This document shows, piece after piece, positions 10,591-21,557 of a stretch of 64,000 bases of DNA (within the stretch, counting starts at the first letter, position 1; the number at the start of each line of letters is the position of its first letter). The stretch lies in contig JAHLJT010000631.1 of the NCBI GenBank assembly GCA_031308135.1, positions 4,379,371 to 4,443,370 of the forward strand. The letters run 5' to 3'. The position numbers and the translations under genes were made by a program. Origin of the DNA: Acheta domesticus. Lineage: Eukaryota > Arthropoda > Insecta > Orthoptera > Gryllidae. The notes beneath the pieces were generated by a model. That model did not search any database. It had not been told where the DNA came from and saw only the letters and a program-made list of their open reading frames with translations.

Positions 10591-11143
10591 AAATAGCGAA
10601 GCTGAGGCGCACAGAAATTCCAAGAAAATTATAAGGCTCGACACTGACCACAAGTTTCAAATATATTAACACGGATGATTCGTTAACAATACGCCACACT
10701 GTTCTTTAATATAAAACAAGTTTACACGAACTATGTTAACCATTAGCTGTCAATGGAAAAATCTTCCGAAGACTAATTCTTACCGTAAAGGCCCTAAGGG
10801 TACGACGATTTAGCAACAGCATTTCTTCCTTCGGCATACCTGTATCTCTTCTGATCTTCAAGAATTAAGTCAATTTCACAAAACTCAAATTATTCAAGGT
10901 TCAAAAGTGAACTAGATCATCTTTCGCATGAATAAATTTAGGAAGTTCCGAAAATAGACTGCGCATTTTGTAATAAGCGAAACACACTGAAACTGGGTAA
11001 ATTAAGCTTAATTTTATTATTCAAATGAAAATATGAATGCATGAACTATTGATATCTGTGTCCTCGACACACGATCCCTGTAATCTTGTACATATCACAA
11101 CAATAAAGTAACGTTAGACAAACACAATTACATACTAGTACAT
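10591..11143. other. Non-coding AT-rich DNA
   Basis: No gene, RNA or repeat structure recognised. Confidence 0.5.
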
Positions 11144-11266
11144 TATGAAACGATGATGTAATGATGGGTATTAATACACGAGTGTAAAATTACGATACGA
11201 GCGAGGAACGAGCGAGTATCGTAAACTTACACGAGTATATTAATACCCATTACATCGAGTTTCATA
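11144..11266. repeat. Foldback (hairpin) element, ~52-bp arms
   Basis: The left arm (11144-11198) and right arm (11216-11266) are reverse complements apart from a few substitutions and small gaps. Both contain GGGTATTAATA and a CACGAGT/ACTCGTG block. The 17-base loop is itself repetitive (GAGCGAGGAACGAGCGA). The element resembles the hairpin at 51545-51639 in its loop and CACGAG motifs. It may be the core of a MITE. Confidence 0.85.
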
Positions 11267-12129
11267 CGGTACTTTTTCTACGACTTATGGTAACTTTTAT
11301 AAGTTAAACTCCACTGAATCTTTTCCTGGCAGTCCACACAAGATTCGGCCAAGGCCACCTAGCGGGCACCTCTCTACTCTACACGCACAGATGGCTTTGT
11401 TTTACCAGAGCGCTTGCAAGGGATTAATATTCCGACGTCAGTATTTTCGCATTTTCTTTCATTTCTTGAAATGTCAACATCACCATTTACTTAATATTTT
11501 TAACTAAAGAATTGTCCGGTTTTTAAGGACAACCACACGGCAGTAGCAAATAACACAAAATGACTCGCGTGATCTCGCGTGGAGATCTTAATGTCACTCA
11601 AATGTTCTCTGCAATAACTACCACTACGCTAGTCAAACACGATCAAAGTGAAATTACAATCCAATTTATCTGAACTAATATTTCACGTAAAAATCACTAC
11701 TTATACAAGTAATTAAGAATGAGAAGCATAAAATAATATTAAATGCAATTTTAATATACACACTCGAACGAAACATTTACTGCAAAGATTCTCAATGATT
11801 AATGAAGTGACAATATTGGTTTGTAAGCGACTCTGTGATTGGTCAAGAATCTGAATCATAATGAAAACTGTATCGAAATGACCATCATTATGCAACTGGT
11901 TGCAGCCATCCAATGACAGCATTATACAATGGGAGTAGAAAAAATAATTTATATACCGAGTATTCATCGAGTTTGTTTAAAGTCAAAATAAAAGTAATAT
12001 AATTATCAACACTGGTTCTTTAAAAGGAAAAACAAGGAAGCAAATGAGTTTGATACATATTGTATTTTATTTTTACCAATGTTCCTGTCGCCTGTACGAA
12101 AAACGCAGGAAGTAATCTAATACACGGTG
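11267..12129. other. Non-coding DNA 5' of LTR element
   Basis: AT-rich sequence with no recognised gene. Short ORFs only. Confidence 0.5.
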
Positions 12130-12133
12130 CTAC

Positions 12134-13404
12134 TGTAATGGGACGGTCGCACACGAACTAATTTCGGCGTGTGTGAGATGAATATTTTATATAACAGGGA
12201 GTCCGGGAAAACGTAGCTGGCTGAAAATGTGCGTTTCTCCGCTACCTGAGTGCGCGAAGGGTCGCCGCCAGCCGTCGGGGGGAGCGCCTCCCTTTGTTCA
12301 AAGACCGTTTGCCACACCTCTGGTATTTCCGAGCGCTGCGTCAGAGCACCCAGCGTCTTCTCGGAAATCGTGGTGACGTGAACGCCCACTCGAAATCGGG
12401 TTCCAACCGTCGATGGACCCATGGCAATTGGACGGCGCGCATCACGCGGTTTGGCTGCGCCAATAGTCGAACACTAGGCGGGGGTGAGACATGTGATCTC
12501 GCGAGCAAGGGAGGTTGCTGCGAACGCGAGACTCGGCATTCGATACGAACGACGGCCGCGAGTGTTACCTTCCGATGTAAGCGACGACCGAGGTGCTTGG
12601 TCCGATGGCAACGACCGCCGCGAGACGCTAGATCGCCGCCGGCAACGCATTCGTCGCCACCTCACCGCCCGCTCAGGTGCCGCCGAAGGGAGAGGCGGAA
12701 CACCGTGTGAGTGCCGGTACTCGAATGAACGAAGAAAGCGTTCGGACGCGGCCTGAGGGCCGGCCGCCACTAAAAGACGCTTTGGTGTGGCGATTCCTGG
12801 CCGCCGCCGCCGCAGTCAATGCCTGCCGCGCGCGCCCGCCCGCGCGCAGCCGCCTGCCACGCCGTCGTCGCCGCCGCGGCCAGCCCACGCGCCGCGCCGC
12901 CGCCGCTGCGCTGTCGCGCGCGCCCGCCCGCGCGCAGCCCTACGCCGCCGCAGCCAAGGCCTGCCGCGTGCCGCGACACCGCCGCCGCGGCCACCAGCTG
13001 CCCGACCGGTCCAGGAAACGGCGGGGAAGCGCCGCTCGCCCTGCCGCCCGACACCCGGGCCGATGCCGACGCCCGGAGGAACGGAGCGCCCGTGCGATGA
13101 CCCGGAAGGGTTGGACCTGTTAAGATAAGCTAGTTATAAGTTAGGTTAAGATAGTATAAGAACTGTAGGGGGCTTCACCCGATAATTTTTTGCTGTGAAT
13201 TAAACTCAGAAATCATGAAAGAGCGTTTTACTGTGTAGTGCATGAATATGCCCAGTCACGCATGCGTCCTAAATAGATTCCAGCCGAGCACATGAGGCAA
13301 CCTGCAGCAGACGGGAATCCACAGGTGAGTCGGGTCACGCCCTGAGAGAGATTAACACCGCCGACAACCGATGAGTGGTCGTGTGTACGGGGGGCGGTGT
13401 TACA
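12134..13404 (+). repeat. 5' LTR (1271 bp)
   Basis: It starts TGTAATGGGACGG and ends GGTGTTACA, giving TGTAA...TTACA terminal inverted bases. The central part (12400-13130) is very CpG-rich with CCG runs. The last ~270 bases are AT-richer and contain AGTTATAAG (possible TATA-like element) and GAATTAAAC (possible poly(A)-signal-like sequence). It aligns end to end with 17462-18730. Most differences are single-base gains or losses. Confidence 0.95.
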
Positions 13405-13406
13405 AA

Positions 13407-13424
13407 TGGCGCCCAACGTGGGGC
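13407..13424 (+). promoter_or_regulatory. Primer-binding site for tRNA-Lys(CUU)
   Basis: TGGCGCCCAACGTGGGGC lies two bases after the LTR. It is an 18-base complement to the 3' end of animal cytosolic tRNA-Lys(CUU) including CCA. The tRNA assignment rests on known tRNA sequence; the position is seen directly. Confidence 0.88.
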
Positions 13425-13751
13425 AAGCGACGAATCAGGCGAGGCTAATCGTCGCCCAATTTTGGCTATATTCACTGACGACGTGCCGCCGAACCTGTGA
13501 TGTCGAGGTAGATTTCAGATCTATGGCCCGAACCCACGTGACCCGACTTACGATTCCTCAGTAAAGTCTCTTAAATTTGCATGCGTGACTGCAGTAGCTA
13601 TAATTAAACTGGCGAATTGCCAAAGTAATAACTTGTTCACCGAGGGTGATATTTTGCTATGTATTGTGTATTTTCTGTGTTTTTTGCTTATCTTGTATTT
13701 GTGTGTTGTGTACTGTGATAAGTGTTTATCGTGTGCGCGTTTCACGTCAAG

Positions 13752-15359
13752 ATGTCCGACCACGAGAGTGAGCCATCAGCGTCACAGGAGCGGGCGGAGA
13801 TGTTGGCAATGATGCAGGCGGTAATAGCAAATCAGATGGCAAAATTTGCCGAAAATCAGGAAAATCAGATGGCAAAATTTGCTGAAAGTCAGGAAAATCA
13901 GATGGCAAAATTGGCCGAAACTCACGAAATTCAGATGGCAAATCTTACTAAAATTCAGGGGAGTCAATTTGCTGAGCTTCAATGCAAATTATTGGAAAAT
14001 AAAGAAATGCAGGAAAATCAGTTCGCTGAATTACGCAGTAAATTAGGGGAAAGCCAGGAACAGACGGCGAATCAGATTGCCGATCTTTACGGAGCACTTC
14101 ACGGAACGGTTCAACGGAATCAGCGACCAAATAGGCGAAGCGCGTAAGAGCGGAGGTGAGTGCCGCGACCGCACGCTTAGACGAGCACATCGCCGCTTAC
14201 ACTCAGGAATCAGTCGCGATTTCTAAACGAATCGGTGCCGTCGCCGAACGACTAGATGCGTCGATCGAGATAAATAACGCTCGACTCGCGGAGTGTGAGG
14301 CGCAGGTAGAGGTCAAGCTTAGAGAACAGGAAGGGAAAATGCGTAGCTTGCACGCGCATGTCGAATCTGTCGTAGACGAAACTAAGGGAAAAGTCGCGGA
14401 GTTTTGTGACGGATTGAAGGACGCCGTTAATTGAAGTTGAAAAAAAGGGCGCGCGAATTGCAAGAAAATCGCGAGATTAGATGGGAAGGTGAGCGCGGAA
14501 GTCGCTAGGCTGATGGGGATATTAAAATTTGCAAGCGACGACCGAGGCGTCAATCCAGAAACAGGGCGCGGATTTCAAACAAATAATCCGAGAAAGCGTC
14601 GACGGTTTGCGCGACGAAATGCAAACGCCCGCAGGAGTATGTTCAGACGGCCACGGAAGTAGAGTTCATTTATCGCCGCCGCAAAATCTCGGTTTTTCAG
14701 GTGCGAAAAAACGAACATCCGTGCGAATTCTTGCGACGCATGGAAGATTATTTTACGTTATCTAACGCAGTACCCAACAGGCTAAAAGCAAAATTCGCTC
14801 AACAGTATTTGTTTGGAGCCGCACTCCAATGGAGCTTATCAATGTCACGATTTCCCGAGACATACGAGGAATTTAGGGAGAAATTTTTGAAACGGTTTTG
14901 GGGGGAAGAAACCAAATTCACGTATAAGCGCCGACTATTAGAGAAGAGGTGGTATCCGAAGATGGGATATCATATCTGGATTATGCCGTCGGGAAAATTG
15001 CAGCATTCCGTTTGTGCGATCCTTCAATTAGTGATAACCGGCTTATCTGGATCATCACATCACAGTTCCCGGAGCGAATTCAGAATTCTCTGAACAGCGC
15101 GCGCTTGGAAAATATCCACGAATTCCAAGATTTATTAGGAAAATTCGACCAGGCACGAATTTCGGGGAATAGTGAGACAGAAAATGATAGGCCTGCACCG
15201 CAAAACGATCAGAGGTGGCCGCGTCGAGAGGGCGACGCCGGCAGAAACAGGGGACAGCACGACCGAGGCCCACCTCGGGACGAACGACCCGATGGACATT
15301 CACCCGCCGAGGGGCGAGGGAACCGACCCTTGGAAATTAGAAGCGTCCGGAGCAGGTAG
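13752..15359 (+). pseudogene. gypsy-type gag, frame-broken
   Basis: Gag would form the capsid. The chosen ATG at 13752 has a good context (CAAGATGT); an upstream in-frame ATG is at 13722. The first segment (to 14147) has a repeated Gln/Asn-Met-Ala-Lys-Phe-Ala-Glu unit predicting a coiled coil. Frames then shift near 14150, 14430, 14700 and 14950. The capsid homology lies at ~14700-15180, with FLRRMEDYF, SRFPETYEEFREKFLKRFW and an FPERIQNSL block. The C-terminal part (15180-15359) is Arg/Gly/Asp-rich with no CCHC knuckle, as in some insect gypsy-group Gags. Several indels make it non-functional as read; some could be assembly errors. Confidence 0.82.
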
Positions 15360-15579
15360 GCATCAGCGCTTGGGACGCAATACAAGTACTGTAGAGATGC
15401 CACTAGTGAGAACCGTTATTGTCGACGAATTATTTGAGGAGGAAGCGGATCGCGATGTCGATCGTGCCAGGGCAAGAAGGTGTCCGATCATCGCCGCAGA
15501 GTGCGAGGGCAAGCCAGTCCAGATTTTAATTGATTCAGGGAGTGAAGTTTCAGCCGTTTCGGAGCAATTTCTATTTTAA
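15360..15579 (+). pseudogene. Retroviral-type aspartic protease fragment
   Basis: The frame ending at 15579 contains ILIDSGSEVSAVS, a retropepsin active site (Asp codon at 15532). It is preceded by a linker with an acidic stretch (DELFEEEADRD). The flap and C-terminal part continue in other frames (around 15600-15790) after frame changes. It follows gag directly and would cleave the polyprotein. Confidence 0.8.
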
Positions 15580-15789
15580 ATTAAAGAGTGAACACTCAAA
15601 TTTGCCCGAGTTTCCCATTCTTAAAACTTACGTCGTTGGAGCGGATAGGAAGAAAAGCCATCCCATTACTAAACAATCTTTGTCACTATTAGCCACGGAG
15701 AAGTTTTTCAGTTCGATGCTACATGTCTTGTCATCAAAAATCTAGCTTACGAGCTCATTTTAGGCGTTGATTTCTTACGTGAGTTACAG

Positions 15790-16911
15790 GTCTGTATCGA
15801 TTTCAAAGAGACGTGTTGAGGTTCGGACCGCCGTATTTACTGCCGTTCACCGGCGAAAATAATGAATTGATTGCTGATGAATTCAGGATCAACAATTTGA
15901 ATAGGGACGAGGTACGAGAAAGTATCACCCACTCTATTGATCGCAACCACTGTCTGACAGCAGCCGAGAATAGCGCTTTACGGGACATGTTGTTCAATAA
16001 TTTTGAAATTTTTTCTTCGGGCCGACAGAACCCATTAAGGATTTTCTCTTTCGCATTCAAGTTACCGACCGCTCACCGTTTAAATGTAGAAATTATCCTG
16101 TTCCATTTGCTTTGAGGACAGAAGTAGATAAGACGATTTCAGACATGATTGCAGAAGGAATTATTAAAAGAGCTTTCTACGCCGTATATCAATCCCCTGG
16201 TAATAGTAAGAAAAAAGGATGGTGGAGTTCGTATTTGTCTCGATGCTAGGAGGTTAAATCAGGTAACTGTTCAGATCACGACTCGGTCGTGCCAAATGAC
16301 GTCACTTTAGGGAAATTCCATGGTGCTAAATGTTTTTCAGCTATTGATTTTGTTTCTTCTTACTGGCAGATCGCAATTCACCCCGATGACCAGAAATTCA
16401 CTGGATTTTTGTACGATGGTTTGAGTTATGTTTGGTGTCGCACTCCTTTCGGTCTCCGAAATTCTGGAGCATATTTTATTAGGTGTTTGGATCAGAAGTA
16501 CTGCCCCTCATTAATAAATGGATTAATCGCGTACCTCACGAGAGCGCGGGCCTATCTCCTTTTGAAATACATTTCGGAAGAAGCCACCAGCCGATTTTTC
16601 CTCTTTTAGAGCGCCTGGCCACGCACAGTGTATTGAACTATGAGGAAAGGTGCCGCAGTGTTTACGCGAACTTAAATAGAGCAGCTGAAAAGAGAGAGAA
16701 GATGGTCAAGAGACCGCACGAATTCAAAGTCGGGGACAGGGTGCTTCTGCGCACACCTGCTTCGTCTGACGCGCCGAGAGGTCTGTTTGCGAAGTTTTTT
16801 TCCATTGTTCGCAGGCCCCTTTCACTATTCGAGGTAATCCTCACCCCAATGTTTTTGAACTCGTCACAGACGATAGGCAACCGGCAGGAAAATATAATGC
16901 TTTTAATTTAA
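15790..16911 (+). pseudogene. pol remnant: RT front half fused to integrase C-terminus
   Basis: The pre-RT connector is at ~15813-16060. RT motifs follow: GIIKR, VRICLDARRLN (~16230), FSAIDF (16334-16351, first catalytic Asp at 16346) and PFGLRNS (~16444). Between about 16480 and 16510 the homology jumps to the end of integrase: SPFEIHFGR, then KREKMVKRPHEFKVGDRVLLR, then a GPF-like region ending at 16911. The YxDD box, RNase H and the integrase HHCC and DDE parts are missing, and frames change at least twice. This is a deletion derivative that could move only with proteins supplied by another copy. Confidence 0.88.
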
Positions 16912-17461
16912 TTCCATTTCGCGAATGAGACCTGTTTGTCCTTTTCATTAATTATTGTCGTATTTTTAGTATTTTTGTTTGTCAATTAATTAGTGCTCTA
17001 GTTGTCTATTATGTGCTAGTCTTCGTTGAATTTATATGTTATTGTTGATGTGGTTTGTTTAAATCTCTACCGACTGCCTGTGTCTTCTTCATTCGTTTTA
17101 CCGACATTTTACTTAATTGTCATTGCTTAATTGTTAGACGGTTTACTTATTGTTGATGTGGGTTGGAGTTCTTATTTCCTATAACGAGGACGTTACTGGG
17201 TTGGTTTTAATGTTGGTGTTTGTGGATGAGATATTCCCGATAGTATTTCCCTCGCTTCATTTGTCTTAGTTTTTTATTTTTCTTGCTATTGTGAGCACTT
17301 TGTTCAATTATTTGTAGTTTTTAGTGCGTATTTCGTCTATATTTTGATTAGGGTTTTTTTTGTTAAATTATTCGTTTGCTCCCGTCGCCATTAGTTTTCT
17401 GTTGAGCCATGAAATCATCTTTTCTCCTCCGATTTCATAGCTAGGCGGTGGAGGGGGTGAA
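16912..17461 (+). other. LTR-element 3' non-coding region with polypurine tract
   Basis: T-rich non-coding DNA follows the integrase remnant, with no envelope ORF. It ends in a purine tract at 17445-17461 containing GGTGGAGGGGGTGAA, directly against the 3' LTR. This is the expected plus-strand primer. Confidence 0.8.
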
Positions 17462-18730
17462 TGTAATGGGACGGTCGCACACGAACTAATTTCGGCGTGT
17501 GTGAGATGAATATTTTATATAACAGGGAGTCCGGGAAAACGTAGCTGGCTGAAAATGTGCGTTTCTCCGCTACCTGAGTGCGCGAAGGGTCGCCGCCAGC
17601 CGTCGGGGGGAGCGCCTCCCTCTGTGTTCAAAGACCGTTTGCCACACCTCTGGTATTCCGAGCGCTGCGTCAGAGCACCCAGCGTCTTCTCGGAAATCGT
17701 GGTGACGTGAACGCCCACTCGAAATCGGGTTCCAACCGTCGATGGACCCATGGCAATTGGACGGCGCGCATCACGCGGTTTGGCTGCGCCAATAGTCGAA
17801 CACTAGGCGGGGGGAGACATGTGATCTCGCGAGCAAGGGAGGTTGCTGCGAACGCGAGACTCGGCATTCCGATACGAACGACGGCCGCGAGTGTTACCTT
17901 CCGATGTAAGCGACGACCGAGGTGCTGGGTCCGATGGCAACGACCGCCGCGAGACGCTAGAATCGCCGCCGGCAACGCATCGTCGCCACCTCACGCCCGC
18001 CTCAGGTGCGCCGAAGGGAGAGGCGGAACACGTGTGAGTGCCGGTACTCGAATGAACGAAGAAGCGTTCGGACGCGGCCTGAGGGCCTGGCCGCCACTAA
18101 AAGACGCCTTTGGTGTGGCGATTCCTGGCCGCCGCCGCCGCAGTCAATGCCTGCCGCGCGCGCCCGCCCGCGCGCAGCCGCTGCCACGCCGTCGTCGCCG
18201 CCGCGCCAGCCCACGCGCCGCGCCGCCGCCGCTGCGCTGTCGCGCGCGCCCGCCCGCGCGCAGCCCTACGCCGCCCGCAGCCAAGGCCTGCCGCGTGCCG
18301 CGACACCGCCGCCGCGGCCACCAGCTGCCCGACCGGTCAGGAAACGGCGGGGAAGCGCCGCTGCCCTGCCGCCCGACACCCGGGCCGATGCCGACGCCCG
18401 GAGGAACGGAGCGCCCGTGCGATGACCCGGAAGGGTTGGACTGTTAAGATAAGCTAGTTATAAGTTAGGTTAAGATAGTATTAAGAACTGTAGGGGGCTT
18501 CACCCGATAATTTTTTGCTGTGAATTAAACTCAGAAATCATGAAAGAGCGTTTTACTGTGTAGTGCATGAATATGCCCAGTCCACGCATGCGTCCTAAAT
18601 AGATTCCAGCCGAGCACATGAGGCAACCTGCAGCAGACGGGAATCCACAGGTGAGTCGGTCACGCCCTGAGAGAGATTAACCACCGCCGACACCGATGAG
18701 TGGTCGTGTGTACGGGGGGCGGGTGTTACA
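17462..18730 (+). repeat. 3' LTR (1269 bp)
   Basis: Matches the 5' LTR over its whole length. It begins TGTAATGGGACGG and ends GGGTGTTACA, followed by the CTAC target duplication. The 289-aa ORF at 17578-18447 is a product of the CpG-rich LTR core and not a gene. Confidence 0.95.
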
Positions 18731-18734
18731 CTAC

Positions 18735-19264
18735 AATCTGATTAAATAAAATGCCGAATGGAAGAAAAAAAAATTGACATAAGAACCGTTAATCGCGCAT
18801 CGAAATTGCGACAGACGACACAATCATTAGTGACAACCTGTAAGATTAAGATGAGAATTAAGATTGAGTGTGTGTCACCCAACAAGTGAGCAGTTTTTAG
18901 AAAGCGAGTTTCTTACTCCAATAGACTCATTATTGTTTTATTTTATTCATTGTTACTTCTACTTGTCATTGTAACCTCATTTTTTGAAATGCGGTCTCTT
19001 CAGTACAATACAATTCTTATAGATTATTATTAACACAAAATCCTATTACGTGATTCTTAATGATGAGCAAATGATTTGTAGGTGCCTCTATAATATCTCT
19101 CACGTTGAAATTGATACTCAATTCATAGTAATTTTTAATGTGTACCTTTTCGGAGAAATGCGTAGAAAAAGTTGTTCGCGAGATGCAATTGTGATACGTT
19201 CCCATTTAGTGGGGAGGGTGGGGGAAGAGACAACGGCAAACTCTAGAATAAATCTTAAAATAAT
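18735..19264. other. Non-coding AT-rich DNA
   Basis: No recognised gene or repeat. Confidence 0.5.
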
Positions 19265-19570
19265 AGAACACATTTTTTATATTTACGAACAAATGATACA
19301 TTTATATTGCATTGTCGGACATTTTCTGCAAGTAAGTGTTAAAATATTTTCAGTTTTTAAGAGATGGTAAGGCCAAATATATTTGGACACATGCACACTA
19401 CACTGTTACACAGCACAATATTCTTTACCTGTGGTCCTTTGTGATGGGAACATAATACAACTTTCTTTTTTTAAAAGAGTTAGTTCATTATTGAATTCAT
19501 ATTTTGCTCTGATCGCACAACTATTCTCTACATCAACAGATAGTGAAGTAAGGTTGCAATAAGTAACGTG
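19265..19570 (+). repeat. Low-identity interspersed repeat, copy A
   Basis: It shares ordered blocks with 40380-40590: ATACATTTAT, ACATTTTCTG(C/T)AAGTAAGTGTT or close to it, AATATTTT, and a CACAA(C/T)TATTCTCT block followed by a short AGTGAAGTAA-like end. It is an old interspersed repeat of unknown class. Confidence 0.5.
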
Positions 19571-21329
19571 AGTGTTAAGGGGACACTTTTTTTCCGACTT
19601 AAATATCTTTAAATGTATACCTGTTAATTATTTCCGAACCACACTAAAACAAGCCACCTACATTTCTTGGTGATAGAATAAATGTCAGTCACCAAGAAAT
19701 CTTTGGAGAATATGCTTAACGGTACTTAAAAATATATAGTGGGAGTATGTTCAAAAATTTGTGTTGGATTATGTAGTATGAATTATGCGGTGGCCAACAT
19801 GTAATTTTTGATCGGAGACGACAATGTTTCGAAACACAAAGCCAAATTACCGCCAAGCAGGGAAGTATGATTATTTGCTCTTTCACTTTACAACTTAAGG
19901 AAGGTCAAACTATACGTCAATGAAGGTGGATCTCTAGTCTTTCGAGAGTGAAATTCTAATAATATTTTTAGGAAAAGTAAAAATTCTGTCGTCCGAATCC
20001 AAGACTTTCATATCCGAAGATCTATTCGTACTTGCACAAAGAAACTTGACATTTATTTGATATGGAAAATATTACAAAAGAAAGCAAAAACATAATGTTT
20101 TTTCTTACACTGCAAAGAAACTTGAAAATAATTTGCACAATCTGTACGATATTGCACATGCCGGATACTCTCCAAAGTATCAAAATCTAAGAAGATAGGA
20201 AATGTATACCGGTCTATATCAAAGCAGGTACTTACAAGGAGTAGTTGGAAAACTCACCGAAAAAGAGCTGCCAAGGAAAAGAAAATGAGAAGAGTAAGCT
20301 ATTTAAACTTCAAACTGCCGCCTTTTTCTCCTTTTTTAGCAGAGGATCAAATACAATTATCTGAAGACACAGGGAAAACATTTTCTAATTCAAATGAAAG
20401 AAGTGAAAGGGTGATGTTTTGCCATATTCCAGACAGTGCACTGTCTCTGGCTGCTACGGCTTATACGATCTAATTTATTACCATCCGGTACATGTAAATA
20501 AGTTGTTGCTCTAGAAAGATGCCACGTACGTTTAAGATAATCTATTTTCTTCCTTCATGTGACAGCAGAAGAACTCGTTACAATATCCAAGAGCGTATTT
20601 ATTAAATATTCTTCTATTCATCAGATATGGCTGACAAAATGACGAAGAGAACGAGCTGAATGTATACATAAAGTCTGCGATACACATATTATCCTTCCGT
20701 TTTGTACACACGATTGGGATGGAAAATTCGAGGTAGAACGTGAGAGAATATAAATAATAATGAGTTCCAAAGTTTATTTTATTTGGACACAAAAAGAAGC
20801 TGATTAAAATAGCAAGTGATTCTTGTAAAGAGCAAACGATGCCATTTGTTTTGCTGGGGTCTCGAAGCCAACGTGAACAACATGAGCTGCGGCACAACTG
20901 CATCAAATACTGGTCGCTTTAACGGCGCGTGTGTCATCCTTCAGAAAAAATTGGAGAGAGATATGTTGTTTTTCCCCTTCTGTCATCATATTTACGAATT
21001 AGATCAGCGAAATGTATTATAATTCATAGTATATGAAGTAACAAGCAACTCTGACACTCCCCTTTTCCGACACCTACGAGAAAACTGCGGAAGAAGAATC
21101 AACGATACCAATATTAAAGGCTGTAAAAATCCTATAGCGGAACATTTTAATTACGAAGATATAAAACAAATTTTGAAAAACAATGTAGAATTTGTATGCT
21201 CTTTTGGTAAAAGATGAAGAAAAAATGCATCATGGTTATGCCGTGTGCATCATTATCAAAGGGTTTACCTGATTGTCGAGAATAAACATTGAAGATAAAA
21301 TAACCAGAATATAGCAAACAAGATTTATC
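19571..21329. other. Non-coding AT-rich DNA
   Basis: Only short ORFs without recognisable domains. No RNA or repeat feature identified. Confidence 0.45.
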
Positions 21330-21557
21330 CGCCGATCCTCGGTGGCCGAGATCGCTACTCCAATAGTGTCGTAGCGATCTCGGACCGACGGATCGCGGGT
21401 TCGAGTACCGCCCCGGGCATGGTTGTATTTGTGTTCTTCCTTTCTCCCCCTATCATCATCATCATATCACGTCATCTTCACAGTTACCATAACGGTAAAT
21501 CCAATAGTGGTCGCTAATGACCTAGATGTTGATGCGACCTTAAATACCAAAAAAAAG
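21330..21557 (+). mobile_element. tRNA-derived SINE (second family)
   Basis: The tRNA-like head has an A box in GGTGGCCGAGATCG (~21341-21354) and a B box GGGTTCGAGTACC (21397-21409). Then come CCCGGGCATGG, a pyrimidine-rich stretch, an ATC repeat, and a 3' end TGATGCGACCTTAAATACC with an A-rich tail. The head and tail resemble SINEs I associate with Polyneoptera. Target duplications were not identified. Confidence 0.8.

Larger units (their letters stand above)
12130..18734 (+). mobile_element. Ty3/gypsy-type LTR retrotransposon, internally deleted, with 4-bp target duplication
   Basis: The parts in order are: target duplication CTAC (12130-12133), 5' LTR (12134-13404), primer-binding site (13407-13424), leader, gag (from 13752), protease (DSG at 15532), RT front half (~16100-16490), integrase C-terminal part (~16490-16911), 3' non-coding DNA, purine tract (17445-17461), 3' LTR (17462-18730), CTAC (18731-18734). 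The RT YxDD motif, RNase H and the integrase zinc and catalytic domains are absent, so this copy cannot be autonomous. There is no envelope-like ORF. Gag and pol are split among frames by several indels. The PBS and 4-bp duplication fit gypsy-type elements. Confidence 0.93.

Noticed and set aside
17578..18447. 289-codon ORF
   Set aside because: Lies inside the CpG-rich 3' LTR. The matching 5' LTR does not keep the frame.
21330..21415. tRNA gene
   Set aside because: A and B boxes are present, but the sequence continues into a SINE body with an A-rich end and the acceptor arm does not pair.
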